Below, in pieces: positions 48,004-61,488 of a stretch of DNA of 64,000 bases. Each line of letters opens with the position of its first letter. Position 1 is the first letter of the stretch. Both the position numbers and the translations under genes were made by a program. The stretch covers positions 12,289,001 through 12,353,000 of the forward strand of contig JAMPIT010000884.1 of NCBI GenBank assembly GCA_026261815.1, written 5' to 3'. Origin of the DNA: Monarcha castaneiventris obscurior (Eukaryota > Chordata > Aves > Passeriformes > Monarchidae). Below the pieces are notes generated by a model that was not told where the DNA came from, made no database searches, and was given only the letters and a program-made list of their open reading frames with translations.

Positions 48004-51000
48004 AGCACACACTCAGGAATTTTTTAGGCTCTCACTTCACAGTGCTAGTCCCCAGGTCCATGAGATGACATTATTCCTCTCAACACAGGACATGCACCTC
48101 TCACTTACCGGTGAATTGTGTGCAAATAAACACAAGACAAAAGCTGATGTGTTAAGAAAAAATACCTCACCATAGGGATGAAATACATCCACTGCTATAG
48201 TAATGCCATTAAAAAAAGGCACTTTGGACAGCTCTCTTCTGCTTTCTACAGAAGAAGACAGAGTCAGGGGTGTCTGCTCTCTCCCAGCCCAAATGACAGC
48301 ACAGGCCAGGTACGCAGCAGTTCCTGTAGCCTACGTCAAATGATAACCTACAAATCTGCCGAGGATGAGAAGGAAAATAATTTATTTAAGCGGCTGCAGA
48401 CCCGTCCAGCCCCCACTACTAAGTTTTGCACATGCATTCTGAGTCTTGAAATCAAACTTTGCCCATCTTCATAGCTCCCGCACACACTGCTGTGAAAAAC
48501 AACTTCCAAGGAGCTACACCTGATGCAAGAGGTGCAGCCTAAATTATTCCCCATTCCACTTTGAGCACAACTGCCTCCCTCTCTGACACAGCTACACTGA
48601 GGCAGATGGGAAGACAAGGCAAGCCCTGGGTAAGCTACACCTGGGGACCAGCAGACTGCCCTATATTCCTATGCAATCCCTCAAAATTGAGGGTGGTTTA
48701 GCGCACATCCCACTCTCCTTGCTCCTCTCAGCTATCTCTAAAGACTTACGAATTTTTATAAATCCCAAAGCATCAACAACAGGCAAGCATTGAAAGCTGC
48801 CCTCAGCTTGACTTGCTCTTTTCTTTGTGGCAATCATCTCAGAGCTGTGTACCTGTATCTTTAAGCAAATAAACCAACAAATTTCCCTGATTTTACTTGG
48901 CATTTTTTCTAATCCTCTCCCTTTATTTAGGAGATGCCTCTTTCTCTTCCCTTCCACTCAAACAAGCCACCAGTGAGAAACATTCCTCCTCTGTAGCTCT
49001 TACCAAGTGTGCAAGAGCTTTCACGTATCTTTATCTCACTGACCCTTCATCTCTTTTCAAATCACAGATAAGAAACAACATTTTCTTATCTTGCTAAGAA
49101 CTGGGAACACTTTCTACTTCTATTACAGTTTTTGCCATCCCTATTAAACACTCTAAGAGCCTGCATGAAAAAAATTATGCATAAATATGGTAGTTCTCTG
49201 ATAGATTCCAAGCAACCAGTTTTTCAGTGGATAGTATTCCAAACTGTACTGCAAGCAAGCAGCTTTGTCAAAAGATTAAATACGATGGGATGTGCAGGGA
49301 AAACCAGTTATGTCAAGCCCATTTGTCTCTCCCAAAGAAAACCAAGCCAACCAACCAAAGATAATGTGGATGCTTCTGTTCACCTTACCAAAATGTCACT
49401 TCCGTTAGAAAGATAAAGTCAGGACACAGAAAATTAGGTTTTACATCTGGATAATTTTTCCAAAGAAGTCCAGCACCTTTGTTTAAGCTCAGCTAAAAGG
49501 ACTGCCCACCATTTCTCAGAGTTTCTGGGTAGTTGCTGCTCTTCCTCTCAGAGGTAGCTGCTCCTCAGTACTGGTTGGCATTAAGCAGGGCAAGACATAA
49601 TTTCCTTGAAAGATACAGCTTTCATTCCAAGACACAAAAATATATCATGAAACTTTTCTTTTTTCTTTTCATTTTTGGCCAACTTTAATGGTAATTATGG
49701 GGATTTCCAATTATTGCTATAAATCTAGAAATACAGCAGTAACTTCCTTGTAAGAGAATCTATAATATACTTCCACAAAGTTATCAGGAATCTTATCTAA
49801 TTCTTCATTACTATGATGAGATAAAGGAGTAAGATTAAGAGTCTATTCATGTTATGTAAACCTGGAAAGAGGCTCCAGAAGCTTAAAAGAGTTGGATCCC
49901 ATAAATAATTTCACCTTTGCCTTTTTTTTTTTTTTTTTTTAATTTCTTGTGAAATCTGTGTCTTTGCTTTGATGCCTTTGATTGAAAGGCATTGTGTAAA
50001 TGGCTCACATTTGCACTGCTCTGAAACACAAACACCAACAAAAGCCAAAACATACAATTTGGTGTATTTGCTTGCTGACTAAACACATTTCCTTGTATCT
50101 TGCTTTGCTTGGAGGGTAAATTGTTAGTTTCAAAGCTGAGTGACTGCCTCAGTGAGTTGGGTAGCAGACTATTGGTACAGTATGATAATTAAGGGATCTT
50201 AGTTCTTAAACAATGCTGATAAAAAAGAAATCCCTCTCCCTTTTTTCTGGATTACCTTTAGAACTGAAATCAGAGCATGTTAAATGAATAATAATTTGCA
50301 CCTTCTGTGAATGATAAAAGATTGAATCAAATTTTAACTAGACTCTATTCGTAAATCCCTCAGGATGACATAATTACTATTCAACACATATTTTAATTAG
50401 CTGTACACATCTATTTCATAGTATTTAACAGGTTTAAACAGCTTCTGTTGTCTGTTGAATGGATGTTCCATTCTTATCAAAATGGAAACAAATCTGAATT
50501 TCCTAAACTGAAGGAAATTTGCTCACAGAAGTTAAGAAATGACCTGGAAATTACTGTTCCTATAGTCAAATAGATTTTGCTTGTGTTTGGTTGTTTTTCA
50601 TTTTTAAAGCTGTTTCAAATTCACCAATGGTACAAAGAACTGACAATGCACTGATGTAAATTATTGTTGTTGCTGCTGCTTCTTTCCTTCTGATGAAAAA
50701 AGGTTGCACTGTTGCATTGTGTCATAGTTGCATTGTGTCATAGTTGCATTGCCTGGTGAAAAGAAAAATGTATTCAAAATTTTGCATGGAATTTGAAATT
50801 AATACAAGCCAGGCTGGGACACAATTTCTTTTCCTGGTTTGGATTACAGCATGTCCTCACCTCTAGAAAGCACTACTGCTTTCATTGCGCCATCATGGGT
50901 CAGAAACAGGCTGAAATTTGGCAAGCCATGCCTTCAGGTGAAACTGAAGAATTACCATTTGGGACCTTGGTGCTCACGTTGTGTAACAGCAGGTACTTGC

Positions 51001-51115
51001 TCAGCTGCAGAGGCTGTTCTTAAAACCAGTGGGATCTGCAGAACAATGAGGCTTGGTCACACATGCAGCTACTGGGATCTGAGGCTTAGTGCAAATCACA
51101 AGCACAACCTTCCCT
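48004..51115. other. Non-coding desert
   Basis: No supported gene is visible. A T run of 19 lies at 49,922-49,940. The segment around 50,060-50,450 is low in repeats with AT-rich words and could hold regulatory DNA, but nothing is decisive. Confidence 0.55.
50711..50750 (+). repeat. Short tandem repeat, 16-bp unit x 2.5
   Basis: GTTGCATTGTGTCATA occurs at 50,711-50,726 and again exactly at 50,727-50,742, followed by the partial copy GTTGCATT at 50,743-50,750. GTTGCACT just before is a further diverged half unit. Confidence 0.95.
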
Positions 51116-51180
51116 AAAATCAGAGAATCCCAGAATCTTATAGGCTGGAAAAGACCTCAAAGGTCACTGTTCCCAGAGCC
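51116..51180 (-). mobile_element. Short CR1 3' tail
   Basis: AATCAGAGAATCCCAGAATC followed by GGCTGGAAAAGACCTC near 51,147 is the inverted terminal part of CR1. Only about 65 bp remain, an extreme 5' truncation. Confidence 0.85.
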
Positions 51181-51504
51181 AAACCCAAATGAAGATAATC
51201 AACACCCAAGGAAATGATGGAGGCTGAGATGAGAGGGAGAAGTGGGACTAGAAGGGCTTTGCTCTCCCAGACACATTGGCTTTATGGGATTACAGAGAAG
51301 CCATGACCTCCACAGTCGTGTAAGGGAGCACTGTCAGGATCTAAGAGCCTAAGGAAAGGGAAAGACCAAGCACACTGCTCTGGCCGAGAAGAAACTAAAC
51401 ACCTTGAGGAGAAGGTCTGAAAGATATTTTAGGTACTACCTCTCCCAACTACCCAATCTTAGGACTTAATGTCCTAAGATTTACCATAAATAATAATCCT
51501 TAGA

Positions 51505-51532
51505 AACAAACAAACAAACAAACAAACAAACC
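51505..51532 (+). repeat. (AAAC)n microsatellite
   Basis: About six to seven AAAC units run in tandem, ending in CCCC. The array is pure, so it is probably polymorphic. Confidence 0.95.
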
Positions 51533-53539
51533 CCCTAAACCATACACAAATGCCTTCCAATGCATTTGAGATACTTTTGTTTTATCTTTCTCTTACTTCT
51601 TTAGGCTGCCCCCATGTCATATTTTCAAGTTTTTCACTGCAGTTCCTTGTAGCAATAATGTATTTTGTTTTATAAGAGGAGGTAGAAATTCTTACACATT
51701 CATATTATCTCATAACAGGGCTTTGCAAGACTGGTTACGCATTGTAAGCTTTACATAAAATTGCAGACATTGTGTTGGGAAGCTAATCTGTTTTGCCCCT
51801 GAAACAGAATCAAGTAAAACAAAATAAAAATAAACTTATTCAGTTGGGGATGCTACTTGTTTCATAATTATGTTTCTTCTACTCTGTATGATGGAAGTGT
51901 AAATGCCCAATCACTAAAAATTTAAAAGACATGGATCACTCAAATGTGTCAGTCTGACCCCTTTTCTTTTTCAGCAGATTTACAGATGGAGGAGAAAAAA
52001 AAGGTGGGGGGCGGGGTGTGGTATATATTCCAAGGTGTTTTATACTTTACCAGCACCTCTCTTTGAGCCTCAATTTCCACCCTGCCTTGCTGTGGTCTCA
52101 GCCGAGACCCATCAAGAGAAGGTAATAGGGGCCCAAACCTTTCTGGAAACTTTCCACTGCAAGTACTGGGAACATACTAGAATACAGAGCAGGCTGGGAG
52201 CAACAGGCTCCTCTGCTTCTATCATGCAAACAAAGCAGGCTGCAATCATCTGTGCCAGTGCCTGTCCATGAGCAGGCGGCTGGTTCCCCCTTGTCAGCAT
52301 GTCACGGGAACCTCATTTAGAGGTGACAAAAAGATGTACTTCATGTTCCTGTACCGTATATCTATCTTCAAGTCATTACCTGGGAGAAGAAAAAAGCTAT
52401 TTGTACTCTCCCCAGTAAACTTGCTTCCCTTGATTTTCCTGACATTACAATGGAAGTTCCCTGTCTGTGGTGTTGGTCACTTGCTTTGTACTGGAAAAGC
52501 GGCAAATCACAGGGAGAAAAATGGTGCAAAATGCAGTCACTGTGTAGCACTAGCATAGTGCTGAATACTCTTTAATTACACAGTGTACTGTTGATGTGCT
52601 GATAAAAATAATCATATTGATTATTTATATATCCCATTGGAAAGAGAAGTAGTTCGAGCTCAGCCAGCTACAGAGGAAAAAACTACAGGAGGCCAAACAA
52701 GGATTTACAACTCTTTTCTGCTTGAATGACATCATCTGTGAGAAAACACGCATTTTGGTGGAGCACTGTATAGAAGAACTTTGTGAGAGTAAAAAAAGTA
52801 TGATAGTAGATACAAGCAGCAAAACCATGAGATTCGAGCATCATAAAATGGATGGTAGTACCAGCTCACACGGACCACCCAACACGTTCCATCTTACTAT
52901 CTTACAATACTTACACTGTATTATTTATTATTTGCATTATATATTATTTGCATTGCAGTATCCCTAGCAAGGCCTCCAGGAAATCCCATAGGAGTATTTT
53001 CATGTTTGGTTGATTAGTTTTGCATCTGCATAAAAATATTTGCCTTGTTGCCTGAAACCTTGACTTCAGCATGGAAACGCATAAAAAGCAGATCTTTCTG
53101 CTTTCCAAGTCCAAGTAGATAAATTTTTTAAATAATTAAATCATAGTAATTAAAGATGAAAGTTAATAATACAAGGAATATCTTGAAATAACGTTGAATG
53201 TGTCAGATTTCTGAAAGCACTTCCAAGTTCTGCTGAAGCCCCAAGTAACTGCAAACCTGTTGAGTAGTGAGCATAGGCATCTGAGCCACCAATATCCCTT
53301 CCAAATCTTAATTACTCTGTCTTTAGAATACCTGACTATGGAAATCAGCTACAATGATACCTGTTGTGCACGCCTGTGGTTTCACCATGAAGACAGTAAC
53401 ATTTACACATGACACTCATTCTGTGGGTAACACTTGAAAAAATAAATGTATGTTTATGCAATTCCAGAAGAAAGAAAACTTGACAGAAACATCAAGTTTG
53501 CAGTGTTGTGTTTTCTAAACACGAAATATTGTAAGCAGA
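51533..53539. other. Non-coding desert
   Basis: No supported gene or clear transposon is visible. A purine-rich tract (GGAGAAAAAAAAGGTGGGGGG-like) lies at about 51,988-52,015. Confidence 0.6.
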
Positions 53540-53800
53540 GACATTGTCCCTACATAATATATGTTGCCACGATCACAGTTCATTCTTGTGTAAATAATTT
53601 GGGATAGCATTAGAAAAATTGCAAATATGGCACTTAATTTTATTAAGAAAACAACTGATGCAATAGCAGCTATGGCAATAATGGGGTTTTACGATATTTT
53701 TCCTTGGGCCTTAATTATAGTTAATAAAGATATTTCATCGAAGCCATACAGTCAGGTTGAAGGAGACTCTACATCCTACAGTAGGAAAGGTAGATACAAC
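53540..53800. promoter_or_regulatory. Weak candidate conserved non-coding block
   Basis: AT-rich but word-diverse sequence contains GCACTTAATTTTATTAAG near 53,631, GGCAATAATGGGG near 53,673 and GGCCTTAATTATAG near 53,707, with no transposon. The homeodomain-type words may reflect composition. Confidence 0.3.
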
Positions 53801-55779
53801 TAAGTCAACTAAGTGATTCGGCTTTATTAATTCCTTTGAGGGAACCTAAAAGATTAATTTCTGAATTTTGATTAATGTGGACCTGGAACTACATCACTGG
53901 ATGGAGAAGTCTGTCAAACATGGAAGAAAGGATGGAATAGATCAACTTTTACCAACCATTTGTTTGGTGAGCTTTAGCTTACAGGCTTTACTTTATTCTC
54001 AAAAAATTTAAAAAAGCCACAAGCCATGCAGTGGGAAAACATGAATGTCATATTTGGGATCTGCCAAGTAGAATATAGATGGAAAAAAATTTGGTCCTAA
54101 GTCCCAAAGTATAGCAGATCTGTGCCCTGATTAGCTTACATTCATCCAAACCTCCTTCTGTGCCCTGTACTTAGATTAGGTTGTGCACACAACCTATTTT
54201 CTATTTATGCAACATCTGCTCTGCTTTGAGATTGTGAGCAAGAACATTTCCAGGCTCCAAAGCAGGATGAGATTACAGACTGGCAAACTGAGCTGGATAA
54301 AACAAGTCCAGAGCCACAAAGATTTAGGCTCAACTCAGATTATTAAAGATTCCAAAAATGTCTCTATTTCGCATTAATACAAGTGATTTCCCATATTTAT
54401 ACCTCCTTCCAGTTTTGAGAAGGAAGAGAAACAGAGTGCTTAATTAGTAGAAGTTCATCTAGTGCTGTTCTTTCACATGACCAGAGTGACAAATCTTGTG
54501 GCTATCATGTCTAGTGCCATAATTAAACCTTCAGCCCTGATTATTCAGAGCTTGGAGAGTCATCTAAGCCCTGTCATCCAGAAACAGTGATGTTCTCCTA
54601 CCACTGGAATGAAGAGGCGAGTACAGGAGGAAAGGAGATGTCCAATCACAGACAATGCCAGTATGAAAAATGTTCACCTTGTGGGAGCACTGCAGGGACT
54701 GAGAGGGGAAAAAAGGTGCAGTGCTGCTGAAACAGGGGGAGGTGGCAGGGATGACACAGGGTCCCCCGAAGGTGACCAGTTCAGAATAAGAAGGAGGGTG
54801 CTTCTTACCTAAGGAGCAACCAGCAAAATTTCTGTTAACATCTGCAGCAAAATTAACTGCAGTGGTTCCTGTGAAAATCATCTCTGTAGGCAGCGAGGCC
54901 AGGATTTGGTCTGCACCAGCAACAGCCAATATGCATGGAAGATATGTTTGATTTGTTTTAATAGCAACAGGCAGAAGGTTAAAAATCTGACCAAGGAGAC
55001 AACCTCAGGGTGACTAATAGGACCACAGAGCTGCCCTTTACCTTCCTGCTGGACTTGGCTTTCCTGTTTGCATCTCAGTCTCACTGGCAAAGTACACGTG
55101 AACAGAGATGCTGCTGCTGTTGAATTGAAGTTCAACAGCCCCACTGATACTCTGGGAGCCCTTAAGCTCACAAAAATCCCCACCCCAGCTCAAATTCACA
55201 AGCTGGCCAGAAAGACAGTGGTTCACCACTTTGGGTATCCAAATACTTTCAGCTGAGTTCAGTGGAATAATAGTTCACTGACAGCCTCCAAATAAATAAA
55301 TAAATACATAAATCCCTCTTTACTTGGCCATGATTGAAGGCTTCTTCCTCCCTTGGAGGAGGCTGCAAGACAAGGAATGCCATTCAGCTAGTAGGAACTG
55401 GCTGCATCAAAAAGTAGCCAGGATTTCTCCCTCTCCCCATTCTTCCCCTCCCCAACACAATAGACCTGAAAACAAAGGACAGATTATTAGGTTTAAGTAT
55501 GTAGCCCATTCTCCACATACCCTTTCCTCTCTCCTCCCACCCCTTCTTCAGCACATCTGGTAACCATGTGTGGCAAGTGCTAATGAAGACTTTCCTGAGT
55601 GAGCTACAATTAGTTCCGACTGCTGTACGCCTCTCTCGGCTGTACTGAGGATAAATACCAAAACAAAACAAATATCTTCCCTTCACTGTTCCTGAAACCT
55701 CCTCTTGCCCCTGGGATCCCCCTTCCTCATTTGCTGCTGAAATGAGAACAAAAAAAATAGTGTAAGCAAATACTTTGAG
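53801..55779. other. Non-coding desert
   Basis: No supported gene is visible. An (AAAT)-type run lies near 55,290-55,310. Open frames at 54,564-54,929 and 54,878-55,183 (minus, 101-121 codons) carry no recognisable motif. Confidence 0.55.
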
Positions 55780-56200
55780 GTGGTCTTCTGCTTGATTTCT
55801 TTTCTCTTTTTAAATCAGCATTTTATTCATTTTGATTGAACACGACAGGCAGGCAACAGTGTTTCTATGATCCTGTCTACAATAGAGAATTGTTAAACAG
55901 ATGTCCTTTTTTTTCCCTCCTAGCCTGGCAGTATTATACACATAGCAGTTTTATCTGCTTGAGCAGATCAAATTTGTGTGTGTGTGTGTGTTGCCATTTG
56001 GAGTGATTAGAATAAGCCGCACAGAGGCAAGATGTATTGTGCACAATTAAGCCCATCTCCAGACCACACATTTTTGTTTACTCTTGGTCTCCTCTCCTTT
56101 CCCCAATCAAGCTACTAATAGAGCTGTTTCAAGTTTCAACAAGACCACATTAACTGCTGGTTTCCACATGAAACAGAATGTCAAACCTCGGCCTCTCCCC
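55780..56200. promoter_or_regulatory. Candidate conserved non-coding element with inverted SOX half-sites
   Basis: The block is repeat-free apart from the TG run at 55,975-55,991. It contains ACAAT and ATTGT facing each other with a 5-bp spacer at 55,879-55,893, a GTTAAACA forkhead-like word directly after, and CACAATTAAGC near 56,041. The texture is enhancer-like. It lies about 53.5 kb upstream of the SOX5 ATG. Confidence 0.4.
55975..55991 (+). repeat. (TG)n microsatellite
   Basis: A pure TG run of about eight units lies inside a candidate regulatory block. Confidence 0.95.
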
Positions 56201-56689
56201 AAGATCTAAGCACCAGCCTCCCTGTCCTCCTTTACATTTCTCTCTGAAACTCCCATGGCCCTCACCTTCAAAATTCCTAATGATTCCCCCCAGTAGATGA
56301 GTGCAATGTGAAATTTCACAGTGTGAGACTTTACATATTCTTTGTCATTTCTCTCAGCTGCCTCATGCAACATGACTGCCACTGACCAACTCCTACTTGA
56401 AAGTACATTCCCACTAAACAAACAATCCAGATAATTGCTGTGGAAGTGATGATATCTGCATACATCATATTTCAATTATACCTTATTCACTCAAAAAATG
56501 GCTATGACCCTCCTGCGCCTTTTGAACAGCACCGTATATGGAAATGTAAAAAAACTAAGTTCTAAAAGCAGAACAAAAGCAAAACTGATGCTTAAAAAGG
56601 AGTTATTATCTTAAAATACACATTTTTCTACTTGCCAAATGATTTCTCAGAGAAGATGATAGGCTGGAGTAATGCAGGGAGGGGGGAAC
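56201..56689. other. Unassigned non-coding stretch between candidate elements
   Basis: I see no gene or repeat. Sequence texture is intermediate, and it may be part of the same regulatory cluster. Confidence 0.4.
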
Positions 56690-57500
56690 AAAAAGGGGTT
56701 TTAATCATGGTTTGGATTAAAGAGTTGTATAACAATTGCTCTCCTTCCAGGCACATATACTGTACATGCTCACTGTAAATGATCAGTATTTAGAGAAACA
56801 AAGTGCACCATGACACATTTAACATAAAGACAGCTGCATATACATTAACACTTGATTAATCAAGGCACTGGTTATCTTTCTCCCTTACGATACCGGAAAT
56901 CGCACTTACGCACACAGGACTGACAGCCAAGGCCAGGCTTCTCCCCTACCCCAATTTAAAGTACATAAAACCCACTATGGGGAAAAGAAAAATAAAAAAG
57001 CACAAGACTCTTTCTAATTTGAGGACCTCTTTTTGGACAAAAAATATTGCTTCATCTCCACATAGTCTTGTTTTTCTCTGTACCAAGAAGGGAGTAGAGC
57101 AAAGCTGTGGCACTTCTAGCAGTATTTTTCTATAAAACACAAATTTTACACTTTGAAAAAAGGCTAATTTTATTGGTAATGAATACCAGTAATAACTTAA
57201 TGAGTCACTGCAGTACACACTTTAAGGAGGAGCCAGTGCTAATGCGTGAATAATTATTGACACAATTAAGTGCCCAACACTGGACCTGTTAAACTGCTTC
57301 TGGCACGTGAGGAGTCCTTAATGGCTCCATGACATCATACAATGACCCCAAAAGGTTTTAAAGTTCAGAAAGCTCCCTTTTGCTACTGCAGGGGATCCTT
57401 GGATCTCCAATTCATTCCCCACCAGATAACGCTGAATTGGCAAGGATTTGCATCCTGTGTGGTGTTTCGCCTGTTGCCAGGCTGAATAATTACCTATTTA
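56690..57500. promoter_or_regulatory. Candidate conserved non-coding cluster
   Basis: Motif-rich, transposon-free DNA contains a perfect 14-bp palindrome CTTGATTAATCAAG at 56,851-56,864 and an AP-1 site ATGAGTCA near 57,200. It also has TGAATAATTATTGACAC near 57,247, CAATTAAGTG (NKX2-like) near 57,263, and TGACATCATACAATG (CRE-like plus SOX-like) near 57,330. The minus-strand open frame at 56,946-57,218 is not supported as coding. It lies about 54-55 kb upstream of the SOX5 ATG. Confidence 0.45.
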
Positions 57501-60500
57501 CCAATGCTGTAAACAGTAAGCTCACCCTTTGACCTACCTGCCTTGGGAGAGACTGTCTGGTCCATAACCCTGCCGGGGGCTTCTTTCTGCCTAACAGTCA
57601 CTCTGTGAGCCATGGCTGCTGCTGGAAACCCGGCTGCTCCCTTCCCACTGATGGCTCCAAAGCACAAGGTGCCAGCAACACCAGCCACTGAATCCTCAGT
57701 GTGGGGGGGATTAATCTCCAACTCACCTACAAAAGCTTTCTTGAAATTGGAAAAGAGTATTTGGCACAAAAAAATCACGGAGTGAAACATCTCCAAGCTG
57801 TTAGGGCATGTACTAAACACCAAACATGTACTCCCAGCCCAAGACAGCCAAGCCCCCTCAGCTCCATTGCACACACTCTGCTTCCCTCTTTTACAATGTG
57901 TGCCAGTGTACAGATGTCCCAAATCTCTGGCCCCACTGCACATACCACGCTTATCTGCGGCAAATACAGCAGAATCTCTGGAGATATCTGCAGGTTTCCA
58001 GCAGAGTTATTTGCGAGGCAACATTATCATCAAGAAAGCCATAAAAAAGTCACCTCTGGCAAATAACTCTTGACCGTGTTTCACAAGAAGGGTGCTCGTG
58101 TCCTCTGAATGGACGCGGCTGTCTGTGTGTTGGGATGTCCTGCCAAGACGCCTCATCAGTGAGTTGGAGCAACACATGCACTCACACAAAAATTGACCCT
58201 TTTTTTCTGAGATTTTGAACTCCCTCTGACCTTCCCCAAGCTATTCCAGCATGCATGTAGGTCCATGAGGTAGATGAACAAGCAGACAGACAGGACATAA
58301 TATTTTATGTTAAAATCTGCACAGCCCGAGTACCGTACCTACAGAGTTGTCACTAAGGTGTCCCCACCTCAGGGTTAAGGAAACAGCTTTGCATTTTCTC
58401 ATCTACAAAATGCAAACACAGCTGCTGCCATCTTTGTAGGGTGCTGTAGGCACATATTCATTTTGAAAACATGCACTGTACTGGACACAACAAAAAAGAA
58501 AAGGAAGACAAAGCTGACCTGAAAAATACATGTCCTGAATTAGGAACTACCAAATACACTAGTACTTCTCACACAAGAGAAGGCTTGGAAGGGAGATAGC
58601 ACTTCAAAAACTAAGTAGCTTCATTAATTTCCTTTTATTAGATAATGGTAAATGATAAACCCCAGTCCTTTTTCCTGACAGACACCACAGGCCAACGCCC
58701 AGCTTACTGAGACCTGGAGCAAAGCTACGGGCTGCCCATTTCTCACATGACAACACATTCCCACTGATGCAGTTCTACCAGACCTTCCACAACCCAAGGC
58801 CTTTTCTGAAACACCAGGAGTAAACATAAGCTGGAAAGAAGATTGGCATCATGCATAATGAACTGAGGTGTTGTTACTTTTAGCTGCCTGACTTCTGAGT
58901 GGAGAGGAACAGAGAGGTATCTTTCCACATTGGCTGCCCCCCAATAAGTCACAGGACCTGCCTGAAAGAGCAGTGAGAGTTTCACTTGTAGCTGTATCGT
59001 GCCAGCTCAATGGCACCAGACTTCATAAATGGCTCTTGACCTCTTGCCCTAACCTGCAGCAGAAGACAGCTGTTCTAAGAAGAGAAGTCCTGCAAAAGCC
59101 AGGCATGTGTGGTTGCATTGGAGTAGGATTTCACTGCTGAATGTCCAGTGCTGCCGACACCTAGCCCTAGTAAACATCCAGGCTGCCCTTTCTTCTCTGT
59201 AATAAACCAAATGTGCAACAAAATATTGCCACATTCCATGCGTATATTGACACAATTGGGACTTCAACCCCAATTTTGCTTTGTGTTTTTCAAATGGCTT
59301 TGTTTATCTTAAGATAAACATTCTGGCCTGATACAAGGGCCAGCCATGTTGGGGAATAGAGTCAATGCATGCACTGGGCACTGGGTCACCTGAGGACGGA
59401 ACCCCTCCTGAAGTGTTGACCTATGGCAGGAGCCAGAGATCCCTAAGACACTTGCAGAATTGGTCCCCTTTAAAAGGGAAAGAAATGGTGAATTTTTTAT
59501 GACTTGCTGCGCAAAACATACGTTTTGAAGTCAGCTGGTGTGAAAACTGCAGGGAAAAGGAATCAAACTTTAGGCTGTTGGTCATAGGTTTTTATAACAT
59601 GGAGAAGAAAAAACCAGACATTGTGTTTGCATTCTATTTCTGGGCCTTTTAAGCTGTAACAGCATGAGTGGTATTTGCATCAGGAGTTACCATATATCAT
59701 TGCAAGCAACATATGCATAGATGGAAAAAAGATGACGGCAGCAGCAGGTTCAGTGAAATCTCAGGATCTCTGTGATAGGGACCTGCTAAAGGTTTGGTTT
59801 TATTTAGCGTAGCTTAAAATGTCATTGGCATATGTGTTTCTCAATTAACACCAATTTAATACACTCCAGAAGTGTTCTATTCTGAGAGCAGGCTTCAGAG
59901 TTTACAAAGGATCTAACCTGACATTTTAGCACAGGATATCCAGACCTGTTTACAAACAGGAAAGCACACTATAAAGGCTAGATTTTTCTTATTTCACATT
60001 GTGTTATGGTCCCTCTAATGATAAATACAAAAGTCAGAAAATCCTAGCAAACAGTGCTGTACTATGGGAATTATGAGTCCCTCCATCCTCTGTGAGTCAC
60101 TCATATACCCCCCCAAATGCAGAGTTTCAGCAAGTGCATGGTTGATTTTCCTTCTCTGTGCCTTAACCATGCTGCACATTTTCCTCAGTTGATAAACTGC
60201 AAACTCATCAATAGAATAAGTGACAAATGCATTAAAAAACCAAAAAAGCAGATCCCAAATTTAAAGAGAAGTAGTCACTAATCCTGAAAACCCTGGGCCT
60301 TACGACAAAAATTTGAGGAGGGAAAGATTCACTGATTATGGCTTCCTAAATGATAAATACAGATGTCCAACAGAACCCCAGAAACCAATCACTGATAGGC
60401 TGAAGGATTATTTATTAAACCTTCAGGATGAAAGGTTTAAACCTAAAAGGACGAATAAAGAATAGGCAAGTATCTTTTCATATGAACTTTACACAGACTA

Positions 60501-61488
60501 TATGAATGCCTACAGTCTAAAAAGAGCACCCAGCATTATTAATATTGATTTTGGAATATACAATTCATTAGATACAATGGGCCAAATTCATCCCTGATGA
60601 AACCAGTAACTTTGGAGAAGCTGCATGACACAGAAATACCTCTTTTCAGATCTAGCTAACTGTTTATTCTGAAATCAGTGACAACAGAAACATTGGGGAA
60701 AAAACATTTAAAAAATATTGGGAGAAAAAAGTTAAAATCAAGCATATCAAGGTTAGGGAATACTGGCTTTCAACTTGCGCATTAATTCTGTCCTGTTTTG
60801 TGTCCATTGTCTGCACCAAAAAAGGAAAACCAGCCTAGGTTTTTGCAGTTCAAAAGTGTATCACAGGGTATTCACACAAGAGGGCAGAAGTGTGATTGGA
60901 GGGACAACCTGAATTCGGCCTTAGTTATCAACATTTGGCTTTGCAATTTGTATAAACTTTCCTCCTTTTCTAAAGGGGGTAAAAGAAAAAGATAAATACT
61001 AAATACCTTACATACAACTGCTGAAGCTTTCCAAAACACACCTCCCTGGCAAGGCTTAGCCTCTGCACAAAAATCTACTCTTTGAGCTTCAGGGAATGAG
61101 CTGGAGTCTGCAGAAAATAAGGTCCAGTCTGGTCTCCAGCCAACTGGACACCTCACCAATTTTTCCCATTTCCCAGCTACATTTCTGGGGAAACTCCAGC
61201 TGATGCCAGTGTAGGAAGGTAGGAAAGGGAAATTGGAGGCACAGTGAGGAGACTGGGAGAGGAGGTGCTCACCATCCTGCTCCAGCTGCTCTGGCAGGTC
61301 CATGGATGTGTAGTTCAGCACGTGCTGCAGGAGTGGAGGTGGTTTGGTCCCAGCTGAGCTCAGCTCCTCTGACACCCCTGTTTGGCTGCTGCTGTGACAC
61401 TGTGACTCAATGCCCAGAAAACGACCATGAAAGGGAAACAGAGACTTTCATAGGCCTGTGTCGTCACCAGGTTTGGACAGAGCCTCAC

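Noticed and set aside
57494..57943. 149-codon open frame on the minus strand
   Set aside because: No recognised motif. It is in DNA of ordinary composition with overlapping frames on the other strand, so it is probably chance.
60872..61375. 167-codon open frame on the minus strand
   Set aside because: No domain, weak composition bias, no splice or promoter support. A frame of this size is plausible by chance in 64 kb on six frames. A protein search against birds with no hit would confirm rejection; a conserved dN/dS signal would overturn it.
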